Assembly (NCBI RefSeq): GCF_008905045.1
Contig: NZ_VWMY01000022.1
Span: 20,340 to 84,339, forward strand
DNA from: Streptomyces albicerus
GTDB lineage: Bacteria > Actinomycetota > Actinomycetes > Streptomycetales > Streptomycetaceae
Length of the DNA: 64,000 bases
Reading direction: 5' to 3'
Below the pieces are notes generated by a model, which was given only the letters and a program-made list of their open reading frames with translations, was not told the DNA's origin and did no database searches. The stretch's first letter is position 1. Each line of letters starts with the position of its first letter. Positions 49,001 to 56,811 of the stretch are shown here, piece after piece. The position numbers and the translations under genes are program-made.

Positions 49001-49206
49001 AAGACGCGGGCTTCGATGTGGTGGGCGCCGGGCATGCCGTTGGCCGTGGGCGGGCCCTCGTAGAACACCCACTCCGGGCGGCCCTCGGACTGCTCCAAGG
49101 TCTTGGCGAAGATCTTCTGCTCGCGCCAGAAGTCGAGCACGGCGTGCTCGAGGGCGGGCAGGTCGACCTGGGCGGGCACCTGGCGGTACTGCGGCTGCGT
49201 ATTCAA
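46039..49206 (-). CDS. ileS: Isoleucyl-tRNA synthetase
   Basis: A 1055-residue class I synthetase that charges tRNA-Ile. The HIGH-like motif is in PTANGMPGAHH and the KMSKS motif is GRKMSKHLGN; the CP1 editing domain lies between them (VWTTTPWTLVSNTAVA). The C-terminus lacks the Cys-x2-Cys zinc finger of IleS1 enzymes, and the length and architecture resemble the eukaryote-like IleS2 type, often mupirocin-insensitive. The start is TTG 49206 with GGAGGAAG upstream. Expression is controlled by a T-box leader. Confidence 0.95.
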   Translation of the reverse strand: MNTQPQYRQVPAQVDLPALEHAVLDFWREQKIFAKTLEQSEGRPEWVFYEGPPTANGMPGAHHIEARVFKDVFPRFRTMRGYHVARKAGWDCHGLPVELAVEKELGFNGKKDIEAYGIAEFNAKCRESVTRHTDAFEELTTRMGYWTDLNDPYRTMDPEYIESVWWSLKEIFNKGLLVQDHRVAPWCPRCGTGLSDHELAQGYETVVDPSVYVRFPLTSGPLAGEAALLVWTTTPWTLVSNTAVAAHAEVTYVVATNGEEKLVVAEPLVEKALGEGWETTGQSFTGAEMERWSYQRPFELVEFPTDVPTHYVVNADYVTTEDGTGLVHQSPAFGEDDLKVCRAYGLPVVNPVRPDGTFEEDVPLVGGVFFKKADEKLTEDLQNRGLLFRHIPYEHSYPHCWRCHTALLYYAQPSWYIRTTAIKDRLLQENEKTNWFPDSVKNGRYGDWLNNNIDWALSRNRYWGTPLPIWRCEDDHLTVVGSRAELTELSGTDRSNLDPHRPFIDEVTFACPQDGCGQTATRVPEVIDAWYDSGSMPFAQWGYPYKNKDLFESRYPAQFISEAIDQTRGWFYTLMAVGTLVFDKSSYENVVCLGHILAEDGRKMSKHLGNTLQPIPLMDQHGADAVRWFMAAGGSPWAARRVGHGTIQEVVRKTLLTYWNTVAFQALYARTSNWAPSEADPAPADRPVLDRWLLSELHALTDQVTQALEAYDTQRAGKLLSAFVDDLSNWYVRRSRRRFWQGDKAALRTLHEVVETVTRLMAPLTPFITERVWQDLVVPVTPGVPESVHLSSWPEADLSVIDPELSKQMVLVRRLVELGRATRAESGVKTRQPLSRALVAATGFESLDRELHAQITEELNVSSLASLSEVGGSLVDTTAKANFRALGKRFGKGVQAVAKAVAEADAAALSLALREGTASVEVDGETVTLAPDEVIITETPREGWSVASDSGATVALDLEITEELRQAGLARDAIRLIQEARKNSGLDVADRIALRWTSTDPKVTAALTEHSALISDEVLATAFLNEHSAQGEADDTYGSPFTDESLPLTFRLRKA

Positions 49207-49531
49207 CGAGCTTCCTCCGGCGGACTTTCTGCCTTCCGTCCGGAGGGACGAGAGCCTGTGCTGCTACGTAGTAGCTGCCACGTACGCCGTGTGCGGCGCG
49301 CTCCCGCGGTACCACCCTCCTTGGCCCTCCGCCGCCTGGTACGCGCCGGTGAGCCCCCTCATTGGGGTCGCGATGCCGGGTCTACCGGCCGCTGCTGGCT
49401 CGCTGCGGCTTTCTTTCGGCGGCTCCGGGGTGATCTTCACGTCGCGCTCGCCCCCGGGCTTCCACCGTCCCCGGGTCGCTCTGGGCTGCGTACGCCGCTA
49501 CTCGTCCCCATCCACGCTTTTCGCTCCGTTC
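49207..49531 (-). promoter_or_regulatory. Translational T-box riboswitch before ileS
   Basis: On the minus strand AGGGTGGTACCGCGGGAGCGC (read in parts, T-box core at 49305-49318) is the conserved T-box that pairs with uncharged tRNA ends. An ATC isoleucine codon at 49432-49434, in GTGAAGATCACC, is a candidate specifier. Between the T-box and the start codon, CCTCCGG (49240-49246) can pair with the ribosome binding site CCGGAGG (49214-49220). This is the sequestrator design of actinobacterial ileS. TACACT (49532-49537) is a possible -10. Confidence 0.9.
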
Positions 49532-49537
49532 AGTGTA

Positions 49538-49835
49538 CGGCGCCCGACCGACAGCGGCCGACCGGTTTTCCGGGACCCGCGGGCGCGGGGGCGGCGGGGC
49601 GCGGGGGAGGTGTGCGGACTGACCCGAATGGCGAGGCTGCGGTGTCCGCTTCCTGGGACGGCCGGCTCGGCGGATTACGCGGCGGGGAGCTGGGCACAAC
49701 GCTTGCAGGCTCGTCGCGCGGTACGCGCGGGGCGGGCGAATCGGGCGGCGTGCCCCGTTGCCGCGGGACTCAAGTCGATTTATCGTCCCAGCACGATTCG
49801 CGAGCAAGATCACAATATGTGAAGGGGCCGCGGCC
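49538..49835 (+). other. Divergent gap between ileS and the DksA-like gene
   Basis: About 300 bases with no supported gene. The left part is extremely G-rich (GCGGGGGCGGCGGGGCGCGGGGG near 49580-49603, in parts). The AT-richer stretch at 49770-49825 probably holds the promoter of the DksA-like gene, but I cannot fix its hexamers. Confidence 0.4.
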
Positions 49836-51656
49836 ATGGTGGCGAAAAAGACCGCCGTACAGCAGTCGGCGTCCGGCAGATCCATGGGGGCGGCTGGTGG
49901 CGCCGGGGCGGCGGCCAAGGATGTGAGCGGCAAGAAGAGCACGCGGGGGGCCGCGAAGAGCACGGCGAGGGCTGTGAAGACGGTACGGGGGGCTGTCGCC
50001 GGGGGTGGTTCTGGTGCCGGGGCAGGTGGGACCGGTGGGGCTGCTGGAACTACTGGTGCCAGGAAGACGGCGGCGAGGAAGAGCGAGGCGAAGAGGACGA
50101 CCGGCGTCAAGAAGACTGCTGGCGCGAAAACGGCCACTTCGAAGACGGCGGGTGGAAAGGCGGCCGCCTCGAAGAAGGCTGGGGCGAAAGCCAGCACTAC
50201 GAAGAAGGGAACGGCGAGGGCGGCCACCGAGGGGAAGGGGTCCGCCGCGGGTAGGGCCGTGAAGAAGACGGCCGGTGGGAAGAAGGCCGCCGCGAGGCCG
50301 GCTGCCACGGAGAAGGGTGCGGCGGGTACGGCCGCCACGAAGAAGGCTGCGGCGGGAACGGCCGCTGCAAAGTCGGCGACTGCGGAGTCGGCTGCCGCAG
50401 GGAGGCCCGTCGCGGAAACTGCCGCTTCGAAGAAGGCTGCTGCGAAGACGACCTCTACGGAGGGGGCGATCGCGAAGAAGGCTGCTTCGAAGAGAGCCTC
50501 TGCGGAGAAGGCGGCCGTCAAGTCGGCCCCCAGGGAGAAGGCCGGGGCGAGGACCGGCTCTACGAAGAGGGCTCGCGCGAAGTCGGCGTCTACAGAGAAG
50601 GCCGGTACCAAGACCGTCTCTGCGAAGAAAGTCGGTGCCAAGTCGGCGTCTACGGAGAGGGCTCGCGCGAAGTCGGCCTCTACCGAGGGGGCTGGCGCGA
50701 AGGGTGGTGCGGCGAAGAAGGCCGGCGCCAAGACGGTGGCGGCGGGGAGGGGGCGGGCGAAGGCGGCCTCTTCCGAGAAGGGGGCCGGTAAGGCTGCTCC
50801 TGCGAAGAAGGTCGGCGCGCGGGCTGCCTCTGGGACGGAGGACGGGACCAAGGGCGCCTCCAGGAAGAAGGCGGCTGGGAAGACGGCCGCCGCTCGGGCG
50901 GACAGTACGAACGCGGTCGCTGCTGAGGCAGCGGCTTCTGAGGCGGTCGGCGCGAAGGCCGTGGATGACAGGGCGGCCGGGGGCAAGAAGGGCGCCGCGA
51001 AAAGAGCCCCCGCGAAGAGCGCCGCCGCTGCGAAGAGGGCGGGTGAGGCGGGCGTTTCCGTCACAGGGCCCTCCAAGAAGGCGGGCAGGAAGGGCACACG
51101 TACGGCCAAGAAGGCGGTCGCTTCCGCGGCCGAGGGTGCGGCCGAGGCCGCGAAGACGACGGGAGCCACGACGGTGGTTGCGAAGAAGACCCCTGGCACG
51201 GCCACGGCGGCGGACAAGGCCACCGCGGTCCCCAAGGCGCGGGTCGCCGCGGCGGAGCCGGGCGAGCTCGCGGTACGCCCCGGTGAGGACCCCTGGACCC
51301 CGGAAGAGGTCGCGGAGGCACGCGCGGGGCTGCTCTCCGAGGCGCTGCGGCTGCGCGCCGAGATCACACACTCCGAGGAGTCCCTGGCGGGCCTGATGCG
51401 CGACTCCGGAGACGGCGCCGGCGACGACCAGGCGGACACCGGCACCAAGAACATCACGCGCGAGCACGAGATGGCGCTCGCGGCCAACGCCCGGGAGATG
51501 CTGGAGCAGACCGAGCGCGCCCTGGAACGCCTGGACGCGGGCACGTACGGGCTCTGCGAGAACTGCGGCAACCCCATCGGCAAGGCACGCATGCAGGCGT
51601 TCCCGCGCGCCACCCTGTGCGTGGAGTGCAAGCAGAAGCAGGAGCGCCGCTACTGA
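49836..51656 (+). CDS. DksA/TraR-type zinc finger protein with long Lys/Ala-rich tail
   Basis: A 606-residue protein. The last 120 residues are a DksA/TraR-like domain: a helical part (EEVAEARAGLLSEALRLRAEI) and a four-Cys zinc finger, CENCGNPIGKARM...CVECKQK. The first 480 residues or so are low complexity, built from KKA, SKKA, AAKK and STE units like histone H1 or AlgP tails, so highly basic. DksA proteins bind RNA polymerase; the tail would favour DNA binding. ATG 49836 has AAGGGG upstream. The tail is much longer than in most bacteria. Confidence 0.9.
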   Translation: MVAKKTAVQQSASGRSMGAAGGAGAAAKDVSGKKSTRGAAKSTARAVKTVRGAVAGGGSGAGAGGTGGAAGTTGARKTAARKSEAKRTTGVKKTAGAKTATSKTAGGKAAASKKAGAKASTTKKGTARAATEGKGSAAGRAVKKTAGGKKAAARPAATEKGAAGTAATKKAAAGTAAAKSATAESAAAGRPVAETAASKKAAAKTTSTEGAIAKKAASKRASAEKAAVKSAPREKAGARTGSTKRARAKSASTEKAGTKTVSAKKVGAKSASTERARAKSASTEGAGAKGGAAKKAGAKTVAAGRGRAKAASSEKGAGKAAPAKKVGARAASGTEDGTKGASRKKAAGKTAAARADSTNAVAAEAAASEAVGAKAVDDRAAGGKKGAAKRAPAKSAAAAKRAGEAGVSVTGPSKKAGRKGTRTAKKAVASAAEGAAEAAKTTGATTVVAKKTPGTATAADKATAVPKARVAAAEPGELAVRPGEDPWTPEEVAEARAGLLSEALRLRAEITHSEESLAGLMRDSGDGAGDDQADTGTKNITREHEMALAANAREMLEQTERALERLDAGTYGLCENCGNPIGKARMQAFPRATLCVECKQKQERRY

Positions 51657-51766
51657 CCCGGCTCATGATCGGAAACCGATCGGCCCGGTGCGCTCCTGAG
51701 CACGTGGGCGCGGCCCGCCGTGCCGTACTCTCGTCCTCAGTCAGGCACCTAGGTTGAGGGACTCAC

Positions 51767-52441
51767 GTGGCAGAGGCGGAGCGGATCATCGGTACGCCGG
51801 ATATCCCGGAGGCGGCGGGCGCCGAACCGGAGCAGACCGACCAGAGCGCGGCGTCGGGCGAGCGGTCCGATGCCGGGGGAGCGCAGGGCCCGGCCGAGAG
51901 CTCCGGCTCAGACTCGGGTTCCGAGGAGGCGGCGGCCCCGGCCGAGCGCCCCAAGGGCAAGCGCCGGATCGCCGTGCTGTTCACGGTCGCCACCCTGGCG
52001 TACGCGCTGGACCTGATCAGCAAGATGATCGTGGTCGCGAAGCTGGAGCACCACGAACCGATCGAGATCATCGGGGACTGGCTGAAGTTCGAGGCGATCC
52101 GTAACGCGGGCGCGGCCTTCGGCTTCGGCGAAGCCTTCACCATCATCTTCACGGTGATCGCCGCGGCCGTGATCGTGGTGATCGCCCGGCTCGCCCGCAA
52201 GCTCTACAGCCTGCCCTGGGCCATCGCGCTCGGGCTGCTGCTCGGCGGTGCGCTCGGCAACCTCACCGACCGGATCTTCCGGTCGCCTGGCGTCTTCGAG
52301 GGCGCGGTCGTCGACTTCATCGCACCCAAGCACTTCGCGGTCTTCAACCTCGCCGACTCCGCGATCGTCTGCGGCGGCATCCTGATCGTGCTGCTGTCCT
52401 TCCGCGGGCTCGACCCGGACGGGACCGTCCACAAGGACTGA
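51767..52441 (+). CDS. lspA: Prolipoprotein signal peptidase (signal peptidase II)
   Basis: A 224-residue aspartyl peptidase that cuts signal peptides from diacylated lipoproteins. Four helices span about 68-215. Catalytic motifs are [30 protein letters not shown] and FNLADSAI, with the paired Asp residues in VVDF and NLAD. An acidic, probably disordered N-terminal extension of about 60 residues ([14 protein letters not shown]) precedes the first helix, longer than in most families. GTG 51767 has GAGGGA upstream. Confidence 0.93.
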   Translation: MAEAERIIGTPDIPEAAGAEPEQTDQSAASGERSDAGGAQGPAESSGSDSGSEEAAAPAERPKGKRRIAVLFTVATLAYALDLISKMIVVAKLEHHEPIEIIGDWLKFEAIRNAGAAFGFGEAFTIIFTVIAAAVIVVIARLARKLYSLPWAIALGLLLGGALGNLTDRIFRSPGVFEGAVVDFIAPKHFAVFNLADSAIVCGGILIVLLSFRGLDPDGTVHKD

Positions 52442-52490
52442 CGTTCGGACTCCGGTCAGGACTGTCCGACCCGTCCTGCATACTCGACGG

Positions 52491-53435
52491 GTGAGCACGA
52501 TTCCCGAGATCCGTACCCTGCCCGTGCCCGACGGCCTGGAGGGCGAGCGCGTCGACGCCGCCATTTCACGCATGTTCGGGTTCTCCCGCACGAAGGCCGC
52601 CGAGCTTGCCGCGGCGGGAAAGGTCACGGTCGACGGCTCGGTGGTCGGGAAGTCCGAGCGGGTGCACGGCGGCGCCTGGCTCGAGGTGGAGATGCCACAG
52701 GCGCCCGCGCCCGTGCAGATCGTCGCCGAGCCCGTCGAGGGCATGGAGATCGTGCACGACGACGATGACGTGGTCGTGATCGTCAAGCCCGTCGGAGTCG
52801 CCGCCCACCCCAGCCCCGGCTGGTCGGGCCCGACCGTGATCGGCGGTCTCGCGGCCGCCGGGTACCGGATCTCGACCTCGGGCGCCTCGGAGCGTCAGGG
52901 CATCGTGCACCGCCTCGACGTGGGCACGTCGGGCCTCATGGTGGTGGCCAAGTCGGAGTACGCGTACACGTCGCTCAAGCGCCAGTTCAAGGAGCGCACG
53001 GTCGACAAGCGGTACCACGCGCTGGTCCAGGGCCACCCGGACCCGACCAGCGGCACGATCGACGCACCCATCGGCCGGCATCCGAACCACGACTACAAGT
53101 GGGCGGTCACCGCCGAGGGCAAGCCCTCCGTGACGCACTACGACCTGGTCGAGGCGTTCCGCGCGGCCTCGCTGCTCGACGTCAAGCTGGAGACCGGGCG
53201 TACGCATCAGATCCGCGTCCACATGGCGGCCCACCGGCACCCCTGCGTCGGCGATCTGACGTACGGCGCCGACCCGACGCTGGCGAAGCGGCTCGGGCTC
53301 ACCCGGCAGTGGCTGCACGCGGTGCGGCTCGGCTTCGAGCACCCCGGGGACGGCCAGTGGGCCGAGTTCGCGTGCGACTACCCCGAGGACCTGCAGCAGG
53401 CGCTGGACCGCGTCCGGGAGGAAAGCTACGCATGA
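52491..53435 (+). CDS. RluA/RluD-type pseudouridine synthase
   Basis: A 314-residue rRNA pseudouridine synthase. An N-terminal S4 RNA-binding domain ([29 protein letters not shown], in parts) is followed by the catalytic domain. The catalytic Asp is in [33 protein letters not shown] and GDLTYGAD are conserved. It is RluD-like by architecture, so the likely target is 23S rRNA. The GTG start lies 49 bases after lspA, a common pairing. Confidence 0.93.
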   Translation: MSTIPEIRTLPVPDGLEGERVDAAISRMFGFSRTKAAELAAAGKVTVDGSVVGKSERVHGGAWLEVEMPQAPAPVQIVAEPVEGMEIVHDDDDVVVIVKPVGVAAHPSPGWSGPTVIGGLAAAGYRISTSGASERQGIVHRLDVGTSGLMVVAKSEYAYTSLKRQFKERTVDKRYHALVQGHPDPTSGTIDAPIGRHPNHDYKWAVTAEGKPSVTHYDLVEAFRAASLLDVKLETGRTHQIRVHMAAHRHPCVGDLTYGADPTLAKRLGLTRQWLHAVRLGFEHPGDGQWAEFACDYPEDLQQALDRVREESYA

Positions 53436-53902
53436 GCTCGGCGTCCTACGTGGTGCGGGTGGCCGAGGACCCCGCCGACCGTGAGGCCTGCTTCGCGGTG
53501 CGCAAGGAGGTCTTCGTCGTCGAGCAGGGGGTCCCTCAGGACCTCGAGTACGACGCGTACGACGCCGATGCCGTGCATGTGGTCGCCGTGCGCGAGGACG
53601 GGGTGCCGCTCGGCGCGGGACGGCTGCTGTACGGCGAGGTGGCGGCCGCCAGGGCCGGTGGCGAGCCCGGTGTCGGGTCCCTGGGGCGGCTCGCCGTCGT
53701 GAAGGCCGCGCGGGGGCTCGGTATAGGGGTCGCGCTGGTCCGGGGTATCGAGGACGCGGCACGCGCGCGTGGGCTGACGGCGGTGGATCTGCACGCGCAG
53801 ACGCATGCGCTGGGGTTCTACGAGCGGCTGGGGTATGCGGCGTACGGGCCGGAGTTCGACGACGCGGGGATGCCGCATCGGGCGATGCGGCGCGCTCTCT
53901 GA
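53432..53902 (+). CDS. GNAT-family acetyltransferase (ElaA/YjcF-like)
   Basis: A 156-residue N-acetyltransferase. The N-terminal [21 protein letters not shown] is typical of YjcF/ElaA-like GNATs. The acetyl-CoA loop is [20 protein letters not shown], and [30 protein letters not shown] is the C-terminal signature, read in parts. The substrate is unknown. ATG 53432 overlaps the rluD-type stop as ATGA, so it is in that operon. Confidence 0.9.
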   Translation: MSSASYVVRVAEDPADREACFAVRKEVFVVEQGVPQDLEYDAYDADAVHVVAVREDGVPLGAGRLLYGEVAAARAGGEPGVGSLGRLAVVKAARGLGIGVALVRGIEDAARARGLTAVDLHAQTHALGFYERLGYAAYGPEFDDAGMPHRAMRRAL

Positions 53903-53953
53903 GCGGGATCGGTGAAGTCCGGCGGGCACCGCTCCCCGTAAGGGTTCAACGAC

Positions 53954-54037
53954 GTGACGGCCATCGTGCTGTACCACGTCGCCATCGCCGCGGCCGTCAG
54001 TGGCACGTTCTCGCTGCCGGGCACCGCGCTCGACTGA
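53954..54037 (+). CDS. Possible 27-residue hydrophobic peptide
   Basis: GTG 53954 follows AAGGG and reads 27 codons with high G/C at third positions, as in real Streptomyces genes (VTAIVLYHVAIAAAVSGTF...). It could be a small membrane peptide or the remnant of a longer gene. A clear terminator follows immediately. No homology is recognised. Confidence 0.35.
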   Translation: MTAIVLYHVAIAAAVSGTFSLPGTALD

Positions 54038-54038
54038 G

Positions 54039-54058
54039 GGGCGGGTTCCTTCCCGCCC
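54039..54058 (+). terminator. Terminator after GNAT / small ORF
   Basis: GGGCGGG (54039-54045) and CCCGCCC (54052-54058) around TTCCTT form a perfect seven-pair stem one base after the small ORF stop. Confidence 0.65.
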
Positions 54059-54137
54059 GCGCCGCGGAGCCGCATGTGTCACAGCGCCGCGCGCCTTTGG
54101 GGCGCTTCTGAGCAGCCGAGCTTCGTAGGATCGGCCC

Positions 54138-54878
54138 ATGGCACGCAACGTGGTGATCAGTGGTGGTGGGACCGGGATCGGGCTCGCGGCGGCTCGCGGA
54201 TTTGCGGCGGGTGGCGATCGGGTGTTGTTGGTCGGGCGGCGCCGGGAGGTGTTGGAGAAGGCCGCGGTGCCCGGGGCGCTCACCTACGCGGCCGACCTCA
54301 GTGATGTCGACGGGGTGCGCGGGGTCGCGCGGTACGTCGCCGATGAGCTCGGGACCGTTGACGTGCTCGTGCACAGTGCGGGCGGGAACGGGCAGTTGGA
54401 GCCCAAGGCCGACAGCGACGACCCCCTCGACGTCGCCGCGCACAACTGGACCGTCAACTTCCGGCTCAACACGCTGACCGCCGTGCTGCTCACCGAGGCT
54501 CTGCGGGACCGGCTCGCGTCGCCCGGCGGGCGGGTGCTCTTCCTCAGCTCCATCGCCGCGTACCGGGGGTCCGGGAGCGGGGCGTACGCGGCGTCCAAGG
54601 CCGCGTTGCACCCGTACGCCTTCGAACTCGCCCGGCAGCTCGGGCCGCGCGGCGTCACCGTGAACCTGGTGGCGCCCGGCTACGTCGAGGAGACCGAGTT
54701 CTTCGGCGGGCCCATCGAGGAGGCGCGCCGCGAGCGGCTGATCGCCGAGACCTCGACCGGCCGTGCCGGGACGCCCGGGGATGTCGCCGAGACCCTCCAC
54801 TGGCTGGCGTCACCCGCCGCCGGGCACATCACGGCCCAGGTGATTCAGGTGAACGGCGGGGCCGAGCGGGGACATTGA
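54138..54878 (+). CDS. Short-chain dehydrogenase/reductase
   Basis: A 246-residue Rossmann-fold oxidoreductase. NAD(P)-binding glycine motif is VVISGGGTGIGLAAARG; the Asp-Leu-Ser of AADLSDVDG follows. The catalytic Ser is in LFLSSIAAYRG and the YxxxK motif is YAASK. VAPGYVEETEFFGGP and a C-terminal VIQVNGGAE are normal for the family. The substrate is unknown. ATG 54138. Confidence 0.9.
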   Translation: MARNVVISGGGTGIGLAAARGFAAGGDRVLLVGRRREVLEKAAVPGALTYAADLSDVDGVRGVARYVADELGTVDVLVHSAGGNGQLEPKADSDDPLDVAAHNWTVNFRLNTLTAVLLTEALRDRLASPGGRVLFLSSIAAYRGSGSGAYAASKAALHPYAFELARQLGPRGVTVNLVAPGYVEETEFFGGPIEEARRERLIAETSTGRAGTPGDVAETLHWLASPAAGHITAQVIQVNGGAERGH

Positions 54879-54919
54879 GGACATCGACGACATCAGGGGG
54901 TGGGAGGGAGAGCCCGAGT

Positions 54920-56041
54920 TCAGCCCCGTCCCGTCCGTGGTGGTTCCACGGCGCGATTGCGCGGCGTTCTTCTCGGTTGTCCGTCGTTGCCGTTCGGGTG
55001 GGAGCCCGGGGGGAGGATCGCGTCGGCCGTGTTGACGCGGGGCAGTGCGTAGGGGTGCTGGGCGGTCAGCCAGCGGATCATTTCCTCGCGGACGGTGACG
55101 CGGACCGTCCAGACGTCGTCCGCGTCCTTCGCGGTGACCAGGGCGCGCACCTCCATGGTGCTGGGGGTGGAGTCGGTGACGGCGAGGCCGTAGTCGCGAC
55201 CGTCCCAGGCGGGGCATGCGCGCAGGATGTCGCGGAGTTTCTCGCGTATCTCCTCGACGGGCGCGCTGTGGTCCAGGTGGAAGAAGACCGTGCCGGTCAT
55301 CTGCACACTGCCGCGGGACCAGTTCTCGAACGGCTTGGACGTGAAGTACGAGACCGGCATGGTGATCCGGCGTTCGTCCCAGGTCAGTACGGTCAGAAAG
55401 GTCAGGGTGATCTCGTCGACCGTGCCCCACTCGCCGTCCACCACCACCGTGTCGCCGAGCCGAACCATGTCGCCGAAGGCGATCTGCAGCCCCGCGAAGA
55501 GGTTGCTGAGCGTGGACTGCGCGGCCACACCGGCGACGATGCCGAGGATGCCCGCCGAGGCCAGCAGCGAGGCTCCGGCCGCCTGCATCGCGGGGAACGT
55601 CAGCAGCATCGCGGCGATCGCGACCACACCGACGATCGCGGTGACCACGCGCTGGATCAGCGTCACCTGCGTACGGACGCGGCGGACCCTGGCCGGATCG
55701 CGGTGGGCGTTCGCGTAGCGGGAGTACGAGGATTCGACGATCGCCGCCGCGATACGCACCAGGAGCCAGGCGGTGGACCCGATGAGGACCAGCGTCAGGA
55801 TCCGGCCGATCGCCTCGTCGTGCTCGGCGGCGATGTCCGCCTGGTCGTACGACGCTCTCAGCAGCGCCGTACACAGCACGAACTGCAGCGGCAGCCGGCA
55901 GCGCCGCAGCAGTCCCCACTGGGGGGTCTCGTTGTGGCGCTGGTCGGCACGGCGCAGCAGCAGGTCGACGACCCAGCCGACGAGCAGCGTCAGTACGAGC
56001 GAGCCGCCGACGACGATCAGCGGGCGCAGCACGTTCTCCAT
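54920..56041 (-). CDS. Small-conductance mechanosensitive channel (MscS family)
   Basis: A 373-residue membrane channel that opens under membrane tension. About four helices span 1-175, the last being the pore-type TM3 (ASAGILGIVAGVAAQSTLSNLFAG). The beta domain has the family LGDTVVVDGEWGTVDEITLTFL segment. The C-terminus is Arg/Pro/Asn-rich. I chose ATG 56041 before ENVLRPLIVVGG; an upstream reading adds 45 residues of unrelated sequence. It is convergent with the SDR gene. Confidence 0.9.
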   Translation of the reverse strand: MENVLRPLIVVGGSLVLTLLVGWVVDLLLRRADQRHNETPQWGLLRRCRLPLQFVLCTALLRASYDQADIAAEHDEAIGRILTLVLIGSTAWLLVRIAAAIVESSYSRYANAHRDPARVRRVRTQVTLIQRVVTAIVGVVAIAAMLLTFPAMQAAGASLLASAGILGIVAGVAAQSTLSNLFAGLQIAFGDMVRLGDTVVVDGEWGTVDEITLTFLTVLTWDERRITMPVSYFTSKPFENWSRGSVQMTGTVFFHLDHSAPVEEIREKLRDILRACPAWDGRDYGLAVTDSTPSTMEVRALVTAKDADDVWTVRVTVREEMIRWLTAQHPYALPRVNTADAILPPGSHPNGNDGQPRRTPRNRAVEPPRTGRG

Positions 56042-56165
56042 GCCTTCGACCGTAACCGGCTCGGGGCGGTCATGAACATGTGGTCTCGGCCCCATCGCCT
56101 GCCACGCGCCCCGACCTGCGTCGCCCCGCCCGGGCAGTGTCAGTCGTGGCTGGCACCATGGCCTC

Positions 56166-56735
56166 ATGAACATCATGCTCTTCCATTCGACCTACGGTCT
56201 GCGGCCCGCGGTGCACGACGCGGCGGACCGGCTGCGCGCGGCGGGACACGAGGTGTGGACGCCCGATCTCTTCGAGGGGCGCACCTTCGAGACCGTCGAG
56301 GAGGGCATGGCCTTCAAGGACGAGATCGGCAAGGACGAGCTGCTCAAGCGCGCGATCCTGGCCGCGGCGCCGTATTCGGGGCGAGGGCTCGTGTACGCCG
56401 GGTTCTCGTTCGGCGCGGCGACCGCGCAGACCCTGGCGCTCGGTGACGACAAGGCCCGCGGGCTGCTGCTCCTGCACGGCACGTCCGACATCGCGGAGAG
56501 CGCCTCGGTGGACGAGCTGCCGGTCCAGCTGCACGTCGCCGAGCCGGACGCCTTCGAGACCGATGACTGGCTGAGCGCCTGGTACCTCCAGATGGGCAGG
56601 GCGGGCGCCGACGTGGAGATCTTCAGATACGCGGGCGCCGGGCACCTCTACACCGACCCCGGCCTGCCGGACTACGACGAGGAGGCCGCCGAGGCCACCT
56701 GGCGGGTGGCGCTCGGCTTCCTCGACAGCCTGTAG
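56166..56735 (+). CDS. Dienelactone-hydrolase-like alpha/beta hydrolase
   Basis: A 189-residue hydrolase of the dienelactone hydrolase family. The nucleophile elbow is YAGFSFGAAT, with Ser where classical dienelactone hydrolases have Cys. GAGHLY carries the probable catalytic His and an Asp lies in AEPDAFET. The substrate is unknown. It is divergent from the MscS gene and ends in a short tandem repeat region. Confidence 0.88.
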   Translation: MNIMLFHSTYGLRPAVHDAADRLRAAGHEVWTPDLFEGRTFETVEEGMAFKDEIGKDELLKRAILAAAPYSGRGLVYAGFSFGAATAQTLALGDDKARGLLLLHGTSDIAESASVDELPVQLHVAEPDAFETDDWLSAWYLQMGRAGADVEIFRYAGAGHLYTDPGLPDYDEEAAEATWRVALGFLDSL

Positions 56736-56808
56736 CCCGGACAGCCTGTTGCTCGGACAGCCTGGAGCCCGGCGACAGTCCGTAGCCCGTCGCCAGCCTG
56801 TCGCCGTG
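56722..56808. repeat. Five degenerate 16-17 bp repeats at a convergent 3' junction
   Basis: Units resembling GACAGCCTGTAGCCCG recur about every 16-17 bp from 56723 to 56808, starting inside the last codons of the hydrolase gene and running to the phosphatase stop. ACAGCCTG is exact in the first three units. Confidence 0.6.
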
Positions 56809-56811
56809 GGA

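Noticed and set aside
45844-49926. 1360-codon open frame on the + strand opposite ileS
   Set aside because: It is the mirror of ileS codon bias in a GC-rich genome. ileS has all catalytic motifs; the reverse product is Arg/Val/Leu/His-rich with no domain.
49382-51631. 749-codon Ala/Phe/Pro-rich frame opposite the DksA-like gene
   Set aside because: The mirror of the Lys/Ala repeat (AAG/GCC reading as CTT/GGC). The forward frame has a ribosome binding site and zinc finger.
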